A stretch of 32,983 bases of DNA from Candidatus Anaerobiospirillum pullicola (GTDB taxonomy: Bacteria > Pseudomonadota > Gammaproteobacteria > Enterobacterales > Succinivibrionaceae): the NCBI GenBank assembly GCA_018884035.1, contig JAHLFE010000196.1:1-32983 (forward strand), in the 5' to 3' direction. The first letter of the stretch is position 1. Every line of letters begins with the position of its first letter. The notes under the pieces are model-generated. The model had not been told where the DNA came from and searched no databases. It saw only the letters and a list, made by a program, of their open reading frames with translations. Both the position numbers and the translations under genes were made by a program. Shown here in pieces: positions 10,040 through 19,171 of this stretch.

Positions 10040-10780
10040 CTACTTCTTGCGCTGCTTGTTCTTGCCATTGGTCTTGCGCTCTTTCTTGCGCTTTGAATTG
10101 TCGCCTACAACGCGCCTCACAGCTTTTACTGCTGACTCCAAGTACTCCATGCCACCATCATCTTCATCTATGTCTGGAAGCTGCGGGTAAATGACTTCCT
10201 TACTTTCTGGGACTGGTAGCTTCAAGTCAGGCTCATCGGAAAAGGCATAGCCGAGCGGCTTGCCATCATCCAAGTCCCCTTGATCCGGAACTACGCGCTG
10301 CGCCATAAAAGACAAGACAAACGGATACCGGCCTAAGCGATCACCTATCTTATCACGATGCGCCTCACAGGTACTCTGCACCACTTGGGTGAGCAGGCTG
10401 AGGATATTGACCCCTAAATAGGTATCCACAAAATTTACCGAGGTCAGCTTGCTAGACTCAAAAAGCTGGTGCATGCGCATAAGCAAATCGAGCTCCCCCT
10501 CATCAAAAAAACTAGTCGCCATAACTCTCGACGGGCCGATAAACAAGTTTGTGGAATCATCACCCTGAGGATCCTCAATGCGGATGCACGGCGCCACACA
10601 TAAGTAGCAGACACGTACCTTTTCAAACTTCCCCTGCTCTTCAAAGCGCTTGAGCAGAGCTAACTCTGGCTCTTTGAGGTGAGCTAAAAAACCTTTTACA
10701 TCAGCGTCGGTAATGATCTTTTCACCAATGTTCTTATCGATTACCGCAAACTCAGGCCCTTGGTGCCGTACTCTCGCCAT
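10040..10780 (-). CDS. Unknown 246-residue protein downstream of lon, basic tail
   Basis: I do not recognise a family. The start at 10780 is supported by AAGGA seven bases upstream. Residues 1-175 look folded, with mixed hydrophobic segments including VRVCYLCVAPCIRIEDP, a Cys pair around 58-64, and LGVNILSLLTQVVQ. Residues about 175-220 are acidic and proline-containing (PQLPDIDEDDGG). The last ~18 residues are almost entirely Lys/Arg/Asn (KRKKERK followed by KNKQRKK), suggesting nucleic-acid or ribosome contact; that is inference. There is no signal peptide or membrane helix. It lies 209 bases downstream of lon on the same strand, with a hairpin terminator candidate between, so it may have its own promoter. 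It converges with jetD. Confidence 0.75.
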   Translation of the reverse strand: MARVRHQGPEFAVIDKNIGEKIITDADVKGFLAHLKEPELALLKRFEEQGKFEKVRVCYLCVAPCIRIEDPQGDDSTNLFIGPSRVMATSFFDEGELDLLMRMHQLFESSKLTSVNFVDTYLGVNILSLLTQVVQSTCEAHRDKIGDRLGRYPFVLSFMAQRVVPDQGDLDDGKPLGYAFSDEPDLKLPVPESKEVIYPQLPDIDEDDGGMEYLESAVKAVRRVVGDNSKRKKERKTNGKNKQRKK

Positions 10781-10935
10781 TACTTTTTCCTTACGCAGCT
10801 ACATGCAGATACTGAGATTGTCGGAGCAGGTTAGCACAAAAAGCGGCTACCACCGTCTCGGCTCTAGCCGCCTCTTCCATCGTGGCAGCGCTCAGAACCG
10901 ATGCCGTGATTTCAAGCCATGCTATCAAGCTACTA

Positions 10936-10973
10936 AAAGTGAAACACCCCGCACCAGCGCTGCCGGTGCGAGG
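10936..10973 (-). terminator. Hairpin terminator candidate after lon
   Basis: Read on the minus strand, CCTCGCACC and GGTGCGGGG form a 9-bp stem with one T-G pair and a 9-base loop. It is followed by a T-rich but interrupted tract (TGTTTCACTTTT). It begins 17 bases after the lon stop codon. The broken T-tract makes it a moderate candidate only. Confidence 0.5.
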
Positions 10974-10989
10974 CGCTTAGCGACCTTGC

Positions 10990-13900
10990 TTAGTCCTCAG
11001 ACTTCTTTTTGCGGCTGCGCTTGGCAGGCGTAGCCTTTTCCGTCTTGGTCTTAGTGGTCTGGGTGGCCTTGGTTGCCTTCGTTGCCTTGGTGCTCTTTAC
11101 CACGCGGCTCTTGGCCGTGCTGGACTTAGCGTCAGTAGCAGGAGCCTGCTTCGCCGTAGCCTTAGCCTGAGCAGCCTTAGCAGCCTTAGCAGTGCTAGCC
11201 TTAGCCCCGCTGGCCTTAGCGCTTGGCTGCTTGAGCGGAGCCTTAGCCTCTGTGGTGGCAGTCTTAGCTCCTGCTTCTTTGGCTGGAGCCTTAGAAGAAG
11301 CCGCCTTAGTCTTACTCACTTTGGCCTTGCTGCTAGGAGCAGCCTTGGCAGAGGTGGTCTTGGTGGTCTTAGCGGTCTTGGCGGTCTTGGCGGTCTTAGT
11401 GACCGTAGCCTGACGCGCCGTGGTCTTGCTCACCTTAGCCTTAGTCTCAGAGGCAGGCACTTCAGGCACCGCCTCCGTAACCACCGCTTGAGTTGCAGTA
11501 GTAGCACGGGCACGCTTGCTTGCAGCGGGTGCTTTCTTACTGGCGCTCTTGCTGCCACCACCACGACGTGGTGTCGCGTCGCTGGACTGAACCTTAGCCG
11601 TGCTTGGTGCAGCCTTGGCCTTGCTGGCAGCCTTGCTTGCAGCCTTGCTGACCGTGGTCTTGGCAGGCTTTGCTTCCTCGGCATTGGTCGCTGCATCCTT
11701 AGCGTCTGCAGAGGCCGTAGCCGTGCTCTTACCCTGATCATCAAAGTGCTCAGCACGTGGCGCCTTATAACCCTGCTCCTCTAAGTGCTGCCGCACGCTT
11801 GGGAACAGCGTGTAAGCCACATCGCTGTAGATGTCAGCGTAGTAGAAGGTCACATTGCTGCGCACCTGCTCTGGAAGCTCCTTGACATCACCCTCGTTAC
11901 CAATAGGGATAACAAGGTTAAACAGCCCCATACGCCGTGCCGCAATCACCTTTTCTCTAAGTCCGCCAATAGGCAGCACATGACCTGTCAGCGTTAGCTC
12001 ACCGGTCATCGCAAAGCCCTCTTGTGGCGCCTCATTTAAAGCTAGCGACAAGAGCGAAGTGGCCATGGTCACACCCGCCGATGGGCCATCCTTAGGGATA
12101 GCCCCCTCCGGCACGTGTAAGTGCACCGTCTTTTTCTTAAAGAAGGTCATGTCACGCTTGAGCTTGCTGTAAAGCTCTAAGTGCGACTGCACAAAGCTGT
12201 AAGCAATGTTAGCCGACTCCTTCATCACGTCACCTAACGAGCCCGTCAGCTTAAAGCCCTGAGCATCGTGGTTGGTGACAATGGACTCCACTGGCAGCGT
12301 CACACCACCTGAGGCCGTCCACGCAAGGCCGGTCATAATGCCCACACCCTTGAGCATCTTTTCCCGCTTAAACGGCGCCGTACCTAAGTACTCCTCAAGG
12401 TCATCGGAGGTAATGACAACCTTTTTCGCGCCCTCGACCAACTTCACCGCTGCCTTGCGTATGAGCTTAGCAATGGCACGCTCCAGCGAGCGCACACCGC
12501 TTTCGCGCGCATAGCCCTCAATCAGCGTGGTCATGGTCTCATCAGAGATCTGGATGCTGCGCTTGCCCTTAATACCCGCCTCAGCTAACGCACGTGGCAG
12601 TAAGTGCTTTTGAGCAATGGCAAACTTCTCCTTGGCAATATAGCCCGAGAGACGGATTGGCTCCATACGGTCGAGCAATGGCAAGGAAATGGTGTCAGTG
12701 CTGTTAGCCGTGCAGATAAAGAGGCACTGCGACAGATCGATCTTCTCATCGAGATAGACGTCGAGGAAGTTCTTGTTCTGCTCTGGGTCTAAGGTCTCCA
12801 GTAAGGCCGAATCCGGATCACCATGATAAGAGCGACCTAACTTGTCGATCTCATCTAGCATAATCACAGGGTTCATCACCTTAGTCTCACGCAGCGCTGC
12901 CACGATCTTGCCAGGCATAGCACCCACGTAAGTCTTACGGTGGCCCTTAATCTCCGAGACGTCATCAATACCGCCTAAAGATAAACGATAGAACGGACGG
13001 TTTAAAGCACGCGCAATCGACTTACCAATGGAGGTCTTACCTACACCTGGAGGGCCAACAAAGAGCATGATCTGGCCTGCGGTTTGACCCTTTAAGGCGC
13101 CCACCGCTAAGAACTCAATGATGCGATCCTTGACGTCCTGTAAGCCCTCGTGATCCTCATCTAAGATCTTGCGGGCCCGCTCAAGGCTAATCGTGCTCTT
13201 GCCACTCTTCTTGTCGTGGGAGAACTTATCCTTGCTGGTCTTACCCCATGGAATAGAAGTCAGCACATCAAGGTAGCTGTGCGTCAGGCCATACTCAGGG
13301 CTAGAGGTTTCCAGCATGGAGAGCTTGGAGATCTCTTCATCAAAGCGCTTTTGAATGTGCTCTGGTACCGTCAGCTTCTTCATGCGCTCACGGAACTTTT
13401 CAATGTCGAGATCCTTCTCATCAGCAGATAAGCCCAGCTCCTTCTTGATCTCTTGCAGCTGCTCACGCAGGAAGAAATCCTTCTGGCGCTTTTGGATCTT
13501 CTCCGCCACCGAGAGCTTAATCTTGTCTTGCAGCTTGGCTGCCGACAGCTCACGGGTCACAAGCTCAAAGGACAGCTTTAAGCGTGGCAGGATCGGAATG
13601 GTGTCCAGCACCTCTTGCAGCTCTTCAGGCTTAGCCGCTGTAATCGCGGCCGAGCAGTCAGCCAGCACCGACGGATTGCTCATATCAAAGTGCGCTAAGT
13701 ATTGGCGCATTTCATCGGTAATGAGCGGATTTAAAGGTAAGAGCTCCTGCAGCGCGGCAGTAATGCCTAAGCAGTACGCACGGGCTTCCACATCACGCTG
13801 AGCCCCTTCTTGCTGGTCATTTAAGGCACTCACACCAAAGATGACCTTACCGCCTAAGAGCTCGGCTAACTTACTGCGAATTAAGGCTGCACGTTGCAAT

Positions 13901-16020
13901 GCGCCCCACTTGCCCGAGCGAGCGGCATCGGTGCCTTCAACGTTAAACTCAGAGGCGTCCTTGCCTTGCAGTAAGAAACCTAAGAACTGCTTTAAGTCCT
14001 CTGGCATCTTCTGATCGTCACTATCGATCAGAATGTTGGTCTCAAGGCCATTGCCATCAGGGCTTAAGTTGTCACCAATGAGCATGGTAGGATGCGTGCC
14101 ATCCCCAGAGGAAATGACCTGATCCTCACCATTGATGCTGACACCTAAATCCGCTGTGGACGCGGTATCAGTGTTAGTGTCAGTATCAGTGCTCTGGTCG
14201 CCTTTTTTGCCCTTTTGCTTGAGCTTTTTATTGATCTCCGCTAAGCCCTTAACCGCTTCGATCCCCTCAGCGGCATTAGTCTGATTGCGCAGGTGCTGCT
14301 CATGCTCCTTTTGGATCTCATTTAAGCGCAGCAACAGCTCTTCAGAGGACTCATGACCTGGCACAAAGGTCACCACTGAGGTGTCTTCGTTGACAAAGCC
14401 AATGTTAGGGCCCTTTACCACTTCCTTTTGGCTGTCATCGGCATCACTTGGTGTGCTGGTGAGGATTTCCTTAACGGCAGCATCCTTAAAGCGCTCTTGT
14501 GCACGCTGTAAGGCGCGATCTTCCTCTTGGCCAATCTTGGCGATTAAGGCAAAGAGCTCATCGCGCTTCTTGCTCTGCTCTTCCTTTTGCTGCTCGCTCT
14601 GCTCTTCACCTACAGCACTGCTGTCAGCTTGTGGCTCCAGTAAGGATCCTAAGCGCTCTAAGAGCGCACGGTCAGCAGCATTTGGCTTGTCCTCGCTCTT
14701 AATGCGATAGGATTGGGTGTGATCGCTGTCGCCGATAAAGAACTCATCTTCATTACGACCGTCAGGCATGCCCGCAAAAAGGCCCATGTTTTTGGCATCT
14801 TGCATCAGCTGCGCAAGGGTCTTTTGCTCCTCAGGAGCGCTCACCTCATCAGGCTGCACCTCAGGCACACTCTCCCCTTGCTCAGATTGAGCTGCAGCAG
14901 TGGCGGCAGCCTTGGCAGCAGCGGCATCTGGGGTAGCAGGAGTGGCAGGAGTGGCTGAAGCTGAAGAGGCAGAAGATGGCGCCGCTTGCTTGTCATTGCT
15001 CGCAGCAGCCTCACCGGCAGTGACATTTTTGCCCTGTAAGAACGAGGAAAGCAGCTCCGTGGTCTTTGGCTCTAAGCGATCTAAGCTGGTGGTCAGCGAG
15101 TGACGACGCTCCTCACTTAAAGCTTGCGCCTCACGCGAAAACTCATTGAGCCTATCGATCTCCGCCGCTGTTGGCGTGGCAATAAAGATCGCCAGCTTAT
15201 CGAGATCATGAGCCGTTAAGTTCTTGATGCCCAAGAACTCCAGCATGCTGGTGAGCTTTTTCAGCGAGATACGACCAATGGTATCGATGTCGTGATAGAG
15301 GTAGTAGTCAACCGCAAAATCATCGGCGTCAGGGTTGGTGTTGAGGCGTGGCTTGATGCGCACACCGATAGAGTGCGCATAATCACGCTGCTTTTGTAAG
15401 ATCGCATGGAGCTTCTTATCAAACTCCATGGTCTTATCGATGACCTGACGTAAATCCGAGTTGTTGCTATCTAAGCGGTCGCGCAAGGTTGGGTGCGCTA
15501 AGCGATACTCAATTTCTGGATAGCGCACTTGCGCTAAGTTGAGCTTGGGATCAGCGACCTCAATCAGGCTAACGCGACGTAAGCCCTCACACATGATGTC
15601 GATCTCATCGGCGCTAGAGCGAGCCGAGAGTAAGCGCACCATGGTGCCTGTCTTGGGAAAGTCGCTTAAGGACATCTTATTGCGCTTTAAGTGCTCCTCA
15701 CCTACGGCAAACATGGCAAAGGTGTGGTGAGAGGAGCTGATCACCTCGGTAATGATGTCCAGCCACTCAATGTTGAGTTGCACGGAAGTGATTTGGCTTG
15801 GCATTACAGGGCGGCCGAATAAAGGCACCACGTGTAATTTGTTTGGTAAGCGCTGGCCTTGCTCATCACGGTAGAGCGCGGTTTGGGCTAAAGGGTTATC
15901 GTTGTCATAGCCATCGGCGGCTTTGAGCTCATCTTCACTGTCCTCAGCTACAGTCGAGTTGACTTTACTCGACTTGAGCAGGGCAGCTAACATCATTTTG
16001 ACGTCATCAATATGGGCCAT
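10990..16020 (-). CDS. lon: ATP-dependent Lon protease with large insert and H1-like tail
   Basis: A 1676-residue Lon-type AAA+ serine protease that unfolds and degrades cytoplasmic proteins; E. coli Lon has 784. Order: divergent N-terminal substrate-binding domain (about 55-325, LHVVPLFGRPVMP), a low-complexity acidic/Ala/Gln insert (about 328-750), coiled-coil region (KDFFLREQLQEIKKELG), AAA+ module with Walker A GPPGVGKTS near 988 and Walker B VIMLDEIDK, then the protease domain with catalytic Ser1314 (PKDGPSAG) and Lys1357 (GGLREKVIAARR). The Walker A, Ser and Lys are each shifted by about the same amount (630-635) from E. coli, so the core is intact and the extra sequence lies before the AAA+ domain. 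After about 1430 there is a ~240-residue tail made mostly of Ala, Lys, Thr and Ser, ending KRSRKKKSED. Start 16020 has a weak AAGAGA site. The usual clpX/hup neighbours are absent, so it may be a paralogue. Confidence 0.93.
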   Translation of the reverse strand: MAHIDDVKMMLAALLKSSKVNSTVAEDSEDELKAADGYDNDNPLAQTALYRDEQGQRLPNKLHVVPLFGRPVMPSQITSVQLNIEWLDIITEVISSSHHTFAMFAVGEEHLKRNKMSLSDFPKTGTMVRLLSARSSADEIDIMCEGLRRVSLIEVADPKLNLAQVRYPEIEYRLAHPTLRDRLDSNNSDLRQVIDKTMEFDKKLHAILQKQRDYAHSIGVRIKPRLNTNPDADDFAVDYYLYHDIDTIGRISLKKLTSMLEFLGIKNLTAHDLDKLAIFIATPTAAEIDRLNEFSREAQALSEERRHSLTTSLDRLEPKTTELLSSFLQGKNVTAGEAAASNDKQAAPSSASSASATPATPATPDAAAAKAAATAAAQSEQGESVPEVQPDEVSAPEEQKTLAQLMQDAKNMGLFAGMPDGRNEDEFFIGDSDHTQSYRIKSEDKPNAADRALLERLGSLLEPQADSSAVGEEQSEQQKEEQSKKRDELFALIAKIGQEEDRALQRAQERFKDAAVKEILTSTPSDADDSQKEVVKGPNIGFVNEDTSVVTFVPGHESSEELLLRLNEIQKEHEQHLRNQTNAAEGIEAVKGLAEINKKLKQKGKKGDQSTDTDTNTDTASTADLGVSINGEDQVISSGDGTHPTMLIGDNLSPDGNGLETNILIDSDDQKMPEDLKQFLGFLLQGKDASEFNVEGTDAARSGKWGALQRAALIRSKLAELLGGKVIFGVSALNDQQEGAQRDVEARAYCLGITAALQELLPLNPLITDEMRQYLAHFDMSNPSVLADCSAAITAAKPEELQEVLDTIPILPRLKLSFELVTRELSAAKLQDKIKLSVAEKIQKRQKDFFLREQLQEIKKELGLSADEKDLDIEKFRERMKKLTVPEHIQKRFDEEISKLSMLETSSPEYGLTHSYLDVLTSIPWGKTSKDKFSHDKKSGKSTISLERARKILDEDHEGLQDVKDRIIEFLAVGALKGQTAGQIMLFVGPPGVGKTSIGKSIARALNRPFYRLSLGGIDDVSEIKGHRKTYVGAMPGKIVAALRETKVMNPVIMLDEIDKLGRSYHGDPDSALLETLDPEQNKNFLDVYLDEKIDLSQCLFICTANSTDTISLPLLDRMEPIRLSGYIAKEKFAIAQKHLLPRALAEAGIKGKRSIQISDETMTTLIEGYARESGVRSLERAIAKLIRKAAVKLVEGAKKVVITSDDLEEYLGTAPFKREKMLKGVGIMTGLAWTASGGVTLPVESIVTNHDAQGFKLTGSLGDVMKESANIAYSFVQSHLELYSKLKRDMTFFKKKTVHLHVPEGAIPKDGPSAGVTMATSLLSLALNEAPQEGFAMTGELTLTGHVLPIGGLREKVIAARRMGLFNLVIPIGNEGDVKELPEQVRSNVTFYYADIYSDVAYTLFPSVRQHLEEQGYKAPRAEHFDDQGKSTATASADAKDAATNAEEAKPAKTTVSKAASKAASKAKAAPSTAKVQSSDATPRRGGGSKSASKKAPAASKRARATTATQAVVTEAVPEVPASETKAKVSKTTARQATVTKTAKTAKTAKTTKTTSAKAAPSSKAKVSKTKAASSKAPAKEAGAKTATTEAKAPLKQPSAKASGAKASTAKAAKAAQAKATAKQAPATDAKSSTAKSRVVKSTKATKATKATQTTKTKTEKATPAKRSRKKKSED

Positions 16021-16348
16021 AAAAGATCTCTTGTATCGTGAGTGGTAGCACTCAAGTCTTTAAGCCGTAACCTGTACCGTGTGTCACCCTAAAAAGGGCA
16101 GTAGGAGTGGAAAAACGCAAGCAAACGCAAGAAAAACGAAAAACAGTAAGGAGTGAGTGATCTAATAACTGACGGATGCAGGGGAAATGCTGGCAACAAC
16201 CTACACCTCGAGATAAAGGGTGTTCTAGCATGAGCCTACCTAAAGTGAGGCCAGCATGATTGCCATAAATCTCGTCATCTATTAAGTAAGTTGTGCCTAA
16301 GTTGCAAGCAACAGCACCAACCTAGAGCGTGGCTCTAAAGTACGGGCC
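16021..16348. other. Gap between lon and the 940-aa gene; probable lon promoter region
   Basis: This 328-base spacer should carry the lon promoter on the minus strand. I could not identify a convincing -35/-10 pair or a heat-shock (sigma-32) pattern. It contains repeat copy A (16148-16296) and a small GAGTG-N4-CACTC inverted repeat at 16040-16053, just before the lon start. Confidence 0.5.
16148..16296 (+). repeat. Dispersed intergenic repeat, copy A
   Basis: About 149 bases that align along their whole length with copy B (23281-23433). Conserved blocks include GAGTGATCT, TGACGGATGCAG, TGCTGGCAACAACCT, GAGCCTACCT and CGTCATCTATTAAGT. The two ends are imperfect inverted repeats (about 10 of 14 positions around TGACG). 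In this copy TGCTGGC and GCCAGCA form an additional perfect 7-bp inner pair, so the unit can fold back on itself. It looks like a small non-autonomous element or a structured regulatory repeat. Confidence 0.7.
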
Positions 16349-19171
16349 TTACTCGCTTAGAGCCGCCTCAGAACTGCTCTCAGCAGGAGCCATGTCCGCT
16401 GGCGCGGCGGCATCGAGCGCCGCTGCGGCGGTGATTTTGCTCTTAGTCGTCTTGGCAGCTTTAGTGGCTGTAGACGCAATCTTGCGCGTGGTAGTACGCG
16501 TGGTGCGCCGTGTGGTCTTGGGCTGGGCTTTGGCGGTGGCCTCAGTGGCGTCGGCGACCGCGTCAGCAGAAGATGCAGGCACCACAGGCACCACAGCCCC
16601 AGCGTCAGTAGCAGCATCATCACTAGCAGCATCATCACTAGTCGCAGCAGGAGCAACAGCAGCAGCCGTAGTGTCCTTGGTAGTGGTCTTACGGGTGGTA
16701 CGCCGCGTGGTCTTTGGCTTCGCCGGAGCCTCAGTCTCCACAGCGGTAGCAGCCTCAGGGGTGGCTGCCGCGCTCTCAGCCGTGAGCGCCGCCGCTGTAG
16801 ATGCAGCATCTTCAGCACTAGCAGCCGCTGTGGCGGCAGCTTTTGCTGCCTTAGTGGCAGTACTGGCCTTGGTAGTCTTAGTGGTTTTGGTAGCAGCCTT
16901 GCGCGTGGTGCGCTTGGTGGTAGCTTTAACTGAGGCTGGGGCAGCGGTCTGTACTTCTGCTGCAGAGTCTGCTTCAGCCTCTGCTGGAGCCACAGCCTCT
17001 GCTAAGGAAGCAGTCTGTGCTTCAGCAGTAGTGGCGGGCAACGCCGCGTCAGCAGTATCAGCTGTATCCGCTTCGTCAGTAGCGCCAGCAGCACTCTCTG
17101 GCGCCGCGTCCGCGCTACTAGCTGCTGCTACCTCGCTCTCGTGGTGTAAGAGCTGCGCCAGCTCCTGCTCAGCCCCAATCTCTAGATGAGGCTCATCTTT
17201 TCCCTCCCGCGAGGCCGACAGCAACGCCGCTGCGGTGGACGACAGTGATGAAGCCATAGTCGTAGCCACAGTAGAGACTACAGTTGGCGCTGTAGAAGCT
17301 ATGCCTCTTGAGTTATCAGGATAGAGCAAGGCCGCTGCACGGTGTAAAGCACTGCTAGCAGTAGAGTTAGCGGCAGTAAAGACAGCGGTAGCTTGCTCTG
17401 GCTTTTTGAGCTGCGCCGCGACCACAGTCTGATCACCCCGTTGCAGCGCAATCTCGGTGACCACGCTACCATTACTATCATCTTTATCTCCAGTGATGTT
17501 GCTGGCCACAACCGTGGCTGCAGCCTCCTCCGAGGTACTGAGCGTCGTGGCGACACGCGGCGGCACAATGCGCTTACGGCGCACTACAACCTTAACCTCA
17601 GCTTTTGGCCCTGAGCTGCGGGCCTTGACGATGCCGCCACCCAGCGGATCGCTCTCCGCAAAAGGATCGTAGCTATAGCTATCTTGCAGGCGCGGCGCGT
17701 TAGCTTGCTCATTTTGCATGATGTCCTTAAAGCGCTGTAAGAGCGCGACATCATCCTCAAGCGAATGCTCGATCTCTGGTTTAGCCTCAAGCCTAGCACT
17801 CCGCGTGCGGGCATATGGCACTACCGTATCCTCGTGCGCATCAGTGGTGCGAGCATAGCGACTCTTAGTGGAGCTAGGACTCATGCTACGGCGCGACTTG
17901 CCTCTTACAGGGCGCTCTTGTTTCGGCGGAATCTCCTTGTAAATCTCGCGATTTACCTCGACCTCAGAAGAGGCTGTGGCACGTCCACTTGCAGCACGGG
18001 CTCTAGTTTTCGCATAGCTAGAAGCCTTACTGAGCTTGCCATAAACATCATCTGGGGTTGGCAGATCAGAGCTTGCGGCTGCAGTAGCAGCGCTTTTAGC
18101 CGCACTTTTCACGCTGGTGCTATAGACCTCGCTTGCGGCGATAGCAGCAGCCTCTTCCCGCGCGGAAGCGCGTCGTGCTCTGACTTTAGCAGCGTACTTA
18201 CTGAGGTGACGCTCTTTTACTGGTGCCACGCTACTAGAGCTGGCATTGTGGCTATTGCTGCTACCACTGCTACCCCATGGGTTGACTTCAGCAATGCTGC
18301 TACCGGCAGCAGAGAAGGTATCAGCGGCCATGCCAGCGGCTGCCCCCTCATGAGCAGATGCTCCCCCCTGCGCTGCGCTCTCGTAGTTGGCATAGCGCCC
18401 ACGGCCCCGTGGTCTACGGCTGGTACGCCCCACTGGGCCCAACTCATCCGCAGCCCCATAAGGGCTAGGGGCGGCAGATGCCGAGGCACTGGCACGGGCG
18501 TTGATTTTGACACTGGCAGCACTACCACGGGCGGTAGCACGACGGGAGCGACCGCGAGAACTACGCGCACTTAAGCCACGCTCGTAAGAAAAGCTGTCCT
18601 CAGTCCAATCCTCAGCACTATCACTTGCTGCTACGGTGTTAGCAGGCGTGGCGAAAACGGCACGTGAAGCTGGAGCTGGCGCTGGAGCTGGGGCTGTCAC
18701 TGTAACTGGCACAGGAGCAGGGCTTGGGGTAGCTGCAGAACCTGCGACCACTACCCCTTGGCGTTTAGTTCTTTTGCGTACTGTGACTTGAGTGTTAAGG
18801 CCCACATCGACGGTGTTAATGGCGGTACTGTCCTCTTTACGGTCGACGTTGTTATTGTCAGCGGTGCTGGCACTGCTAGCGGTAGCCGGTGCAGCGTTAT
18901 CACGATGCTGGAGTGAGCGTGCAGAGCGGGAGGCAACGTACTGTTGCTGCTCGCCGCTAAAGCCGCTGTGGCCACCACGGCTTGGCCGTGAGCGTGAGGA
19001 ATCTGAGGAGGCGCCATAGACACCATGAGAGGCACTTACAGTGCGCTCCTCTGACGCTGAGTTAAAAGGGGCAGAAGTGGCGCGACCAGCGTGATTTTTG
19101 GCGCGAACCGCAGCAGAGGTGGCATGGCGTGACTTGCCACCTAGAGGCACTGATTTGTGATTAGCAGTCAT
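16349..19171 (-). CDS. Disordered Ala/Ser/Thr/Lys/Arg-rich protein, 940 aa
   Basis: No family recognised. Almost the entire protein is low complexity, without signal peptide or membrane helix. A short, possibly folded segment near residues 465-520 (SLEDDVALLQRFKDIMQNE) stands out. Two short basic strands, VTVRKRTKRQ (about 131) and KVVVRRKRIV (about 530), resemble each other. The C-terminal third has three basic patches of the form TT(K/R)RTTRK near residues 755, 825 and 890, spaced 70 and 65 residues apart by Ala-rich acidic linkers. Such tails resemble bacterial histone-H1-like or AlgP-like proteins, so nucleic-acid binding is plausible; this is inference from composition. It is upstream of and co-oriented with lon, whose C-terminal tail has similar composition. 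The long open frame shadows several other frames, but the bias matches the Lon tail. ATG 19171 has no strong ribosome site. Confidence 0.65.
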   Translation of the reverse strand: MTANHKSVPLGGKSRHATSAAVRAKNHAGRATSAPFNSASEERTVSASHGVYGASSDSSRSRPSRGGHSGFSGEQQQYVASRSARSLQHRDNAAPATASSASTADNNNVDRKEDSTAINTVDVGLNTQVTVRKRTKRQGVVVAGSAATPSPAPVPVTVTAPAPAPAPASRAVFATPANTVAASDSAEDWTEDSFSYERGLSARSSRGRSRRATARGSAASVKINARASASASAAPSPYGAADELGPVGRTSRRPRGRGRYANYESAAQGGASAHEGAAAGMAADTFSAAGSSIAEVNPWGSSGSSNSHNASSSSVAPVKERHLSKYAAKVRARRASAREEAAAIAASEVYSTSVKSAAKSAATAAASSDLPTPDDVYGKLSKASSYAKTRARAASGRATASSEVEVNREIYKEIPPKQERPVRGKSRRSMSPSSTKSRYARTTDAHEDTVVPYARTRSARLEAKPEIEHSLEDDVALLQRFKDIMQNEQANAPRLQDSYSYDPFAESDPLGGGIVKARSSGPKAEVKVVVRRKRIVPPRVATTLSTSEEAAATVVASNITGDKDDSNGSVVTEIALQRGDQTVVAAQLKKPEQATAVFTAANSTASSALHRAAALLYPDNSRGIASTAPTVVSTVATTMASSLSSTAAALLSASREGKDEPHLEIGAEQELAQLLHHESEVAAASSADAAPESAAGATDEADTADTADAALPATTAEAQTASLAEAVAPAEAEADSAAEVQTAAPASVKATTKRTTRKAATKTTKTTKASTATKAAKAAATAAASAEDAASTAAALTAESAAATPEAATAVETEAPAKPKTTRRTTRKTTTKDTTAAAVAPAATSDDAASDDAATDAGAVVPVVPASSADAVADATEATAKAQPKTTRRTTRTTTRKIASTATKAAKTTKSKITAAAALDAAAPADMAPAESSSEAALSE

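Noticed and set aside
16040..16053. Inverted repeat GAGTG-N4-CACTC before lon, reminiscent of the CIRCE operator
   Set aside because: CIRCE is TTAGCACTC-N9-GAGTGCTAA; here half-site order and spacing are different, so it is not HrcA-type.
17570..18790. VRKRTK and VRRKRI motifs in the 940-aa protein resembling the basic motif of the initiation factor IF-2 N-terminal region
   Set aside because: The motif is only 6-8 residues and no IF-2 GTPase domain follows, so common origin cannot be supported.
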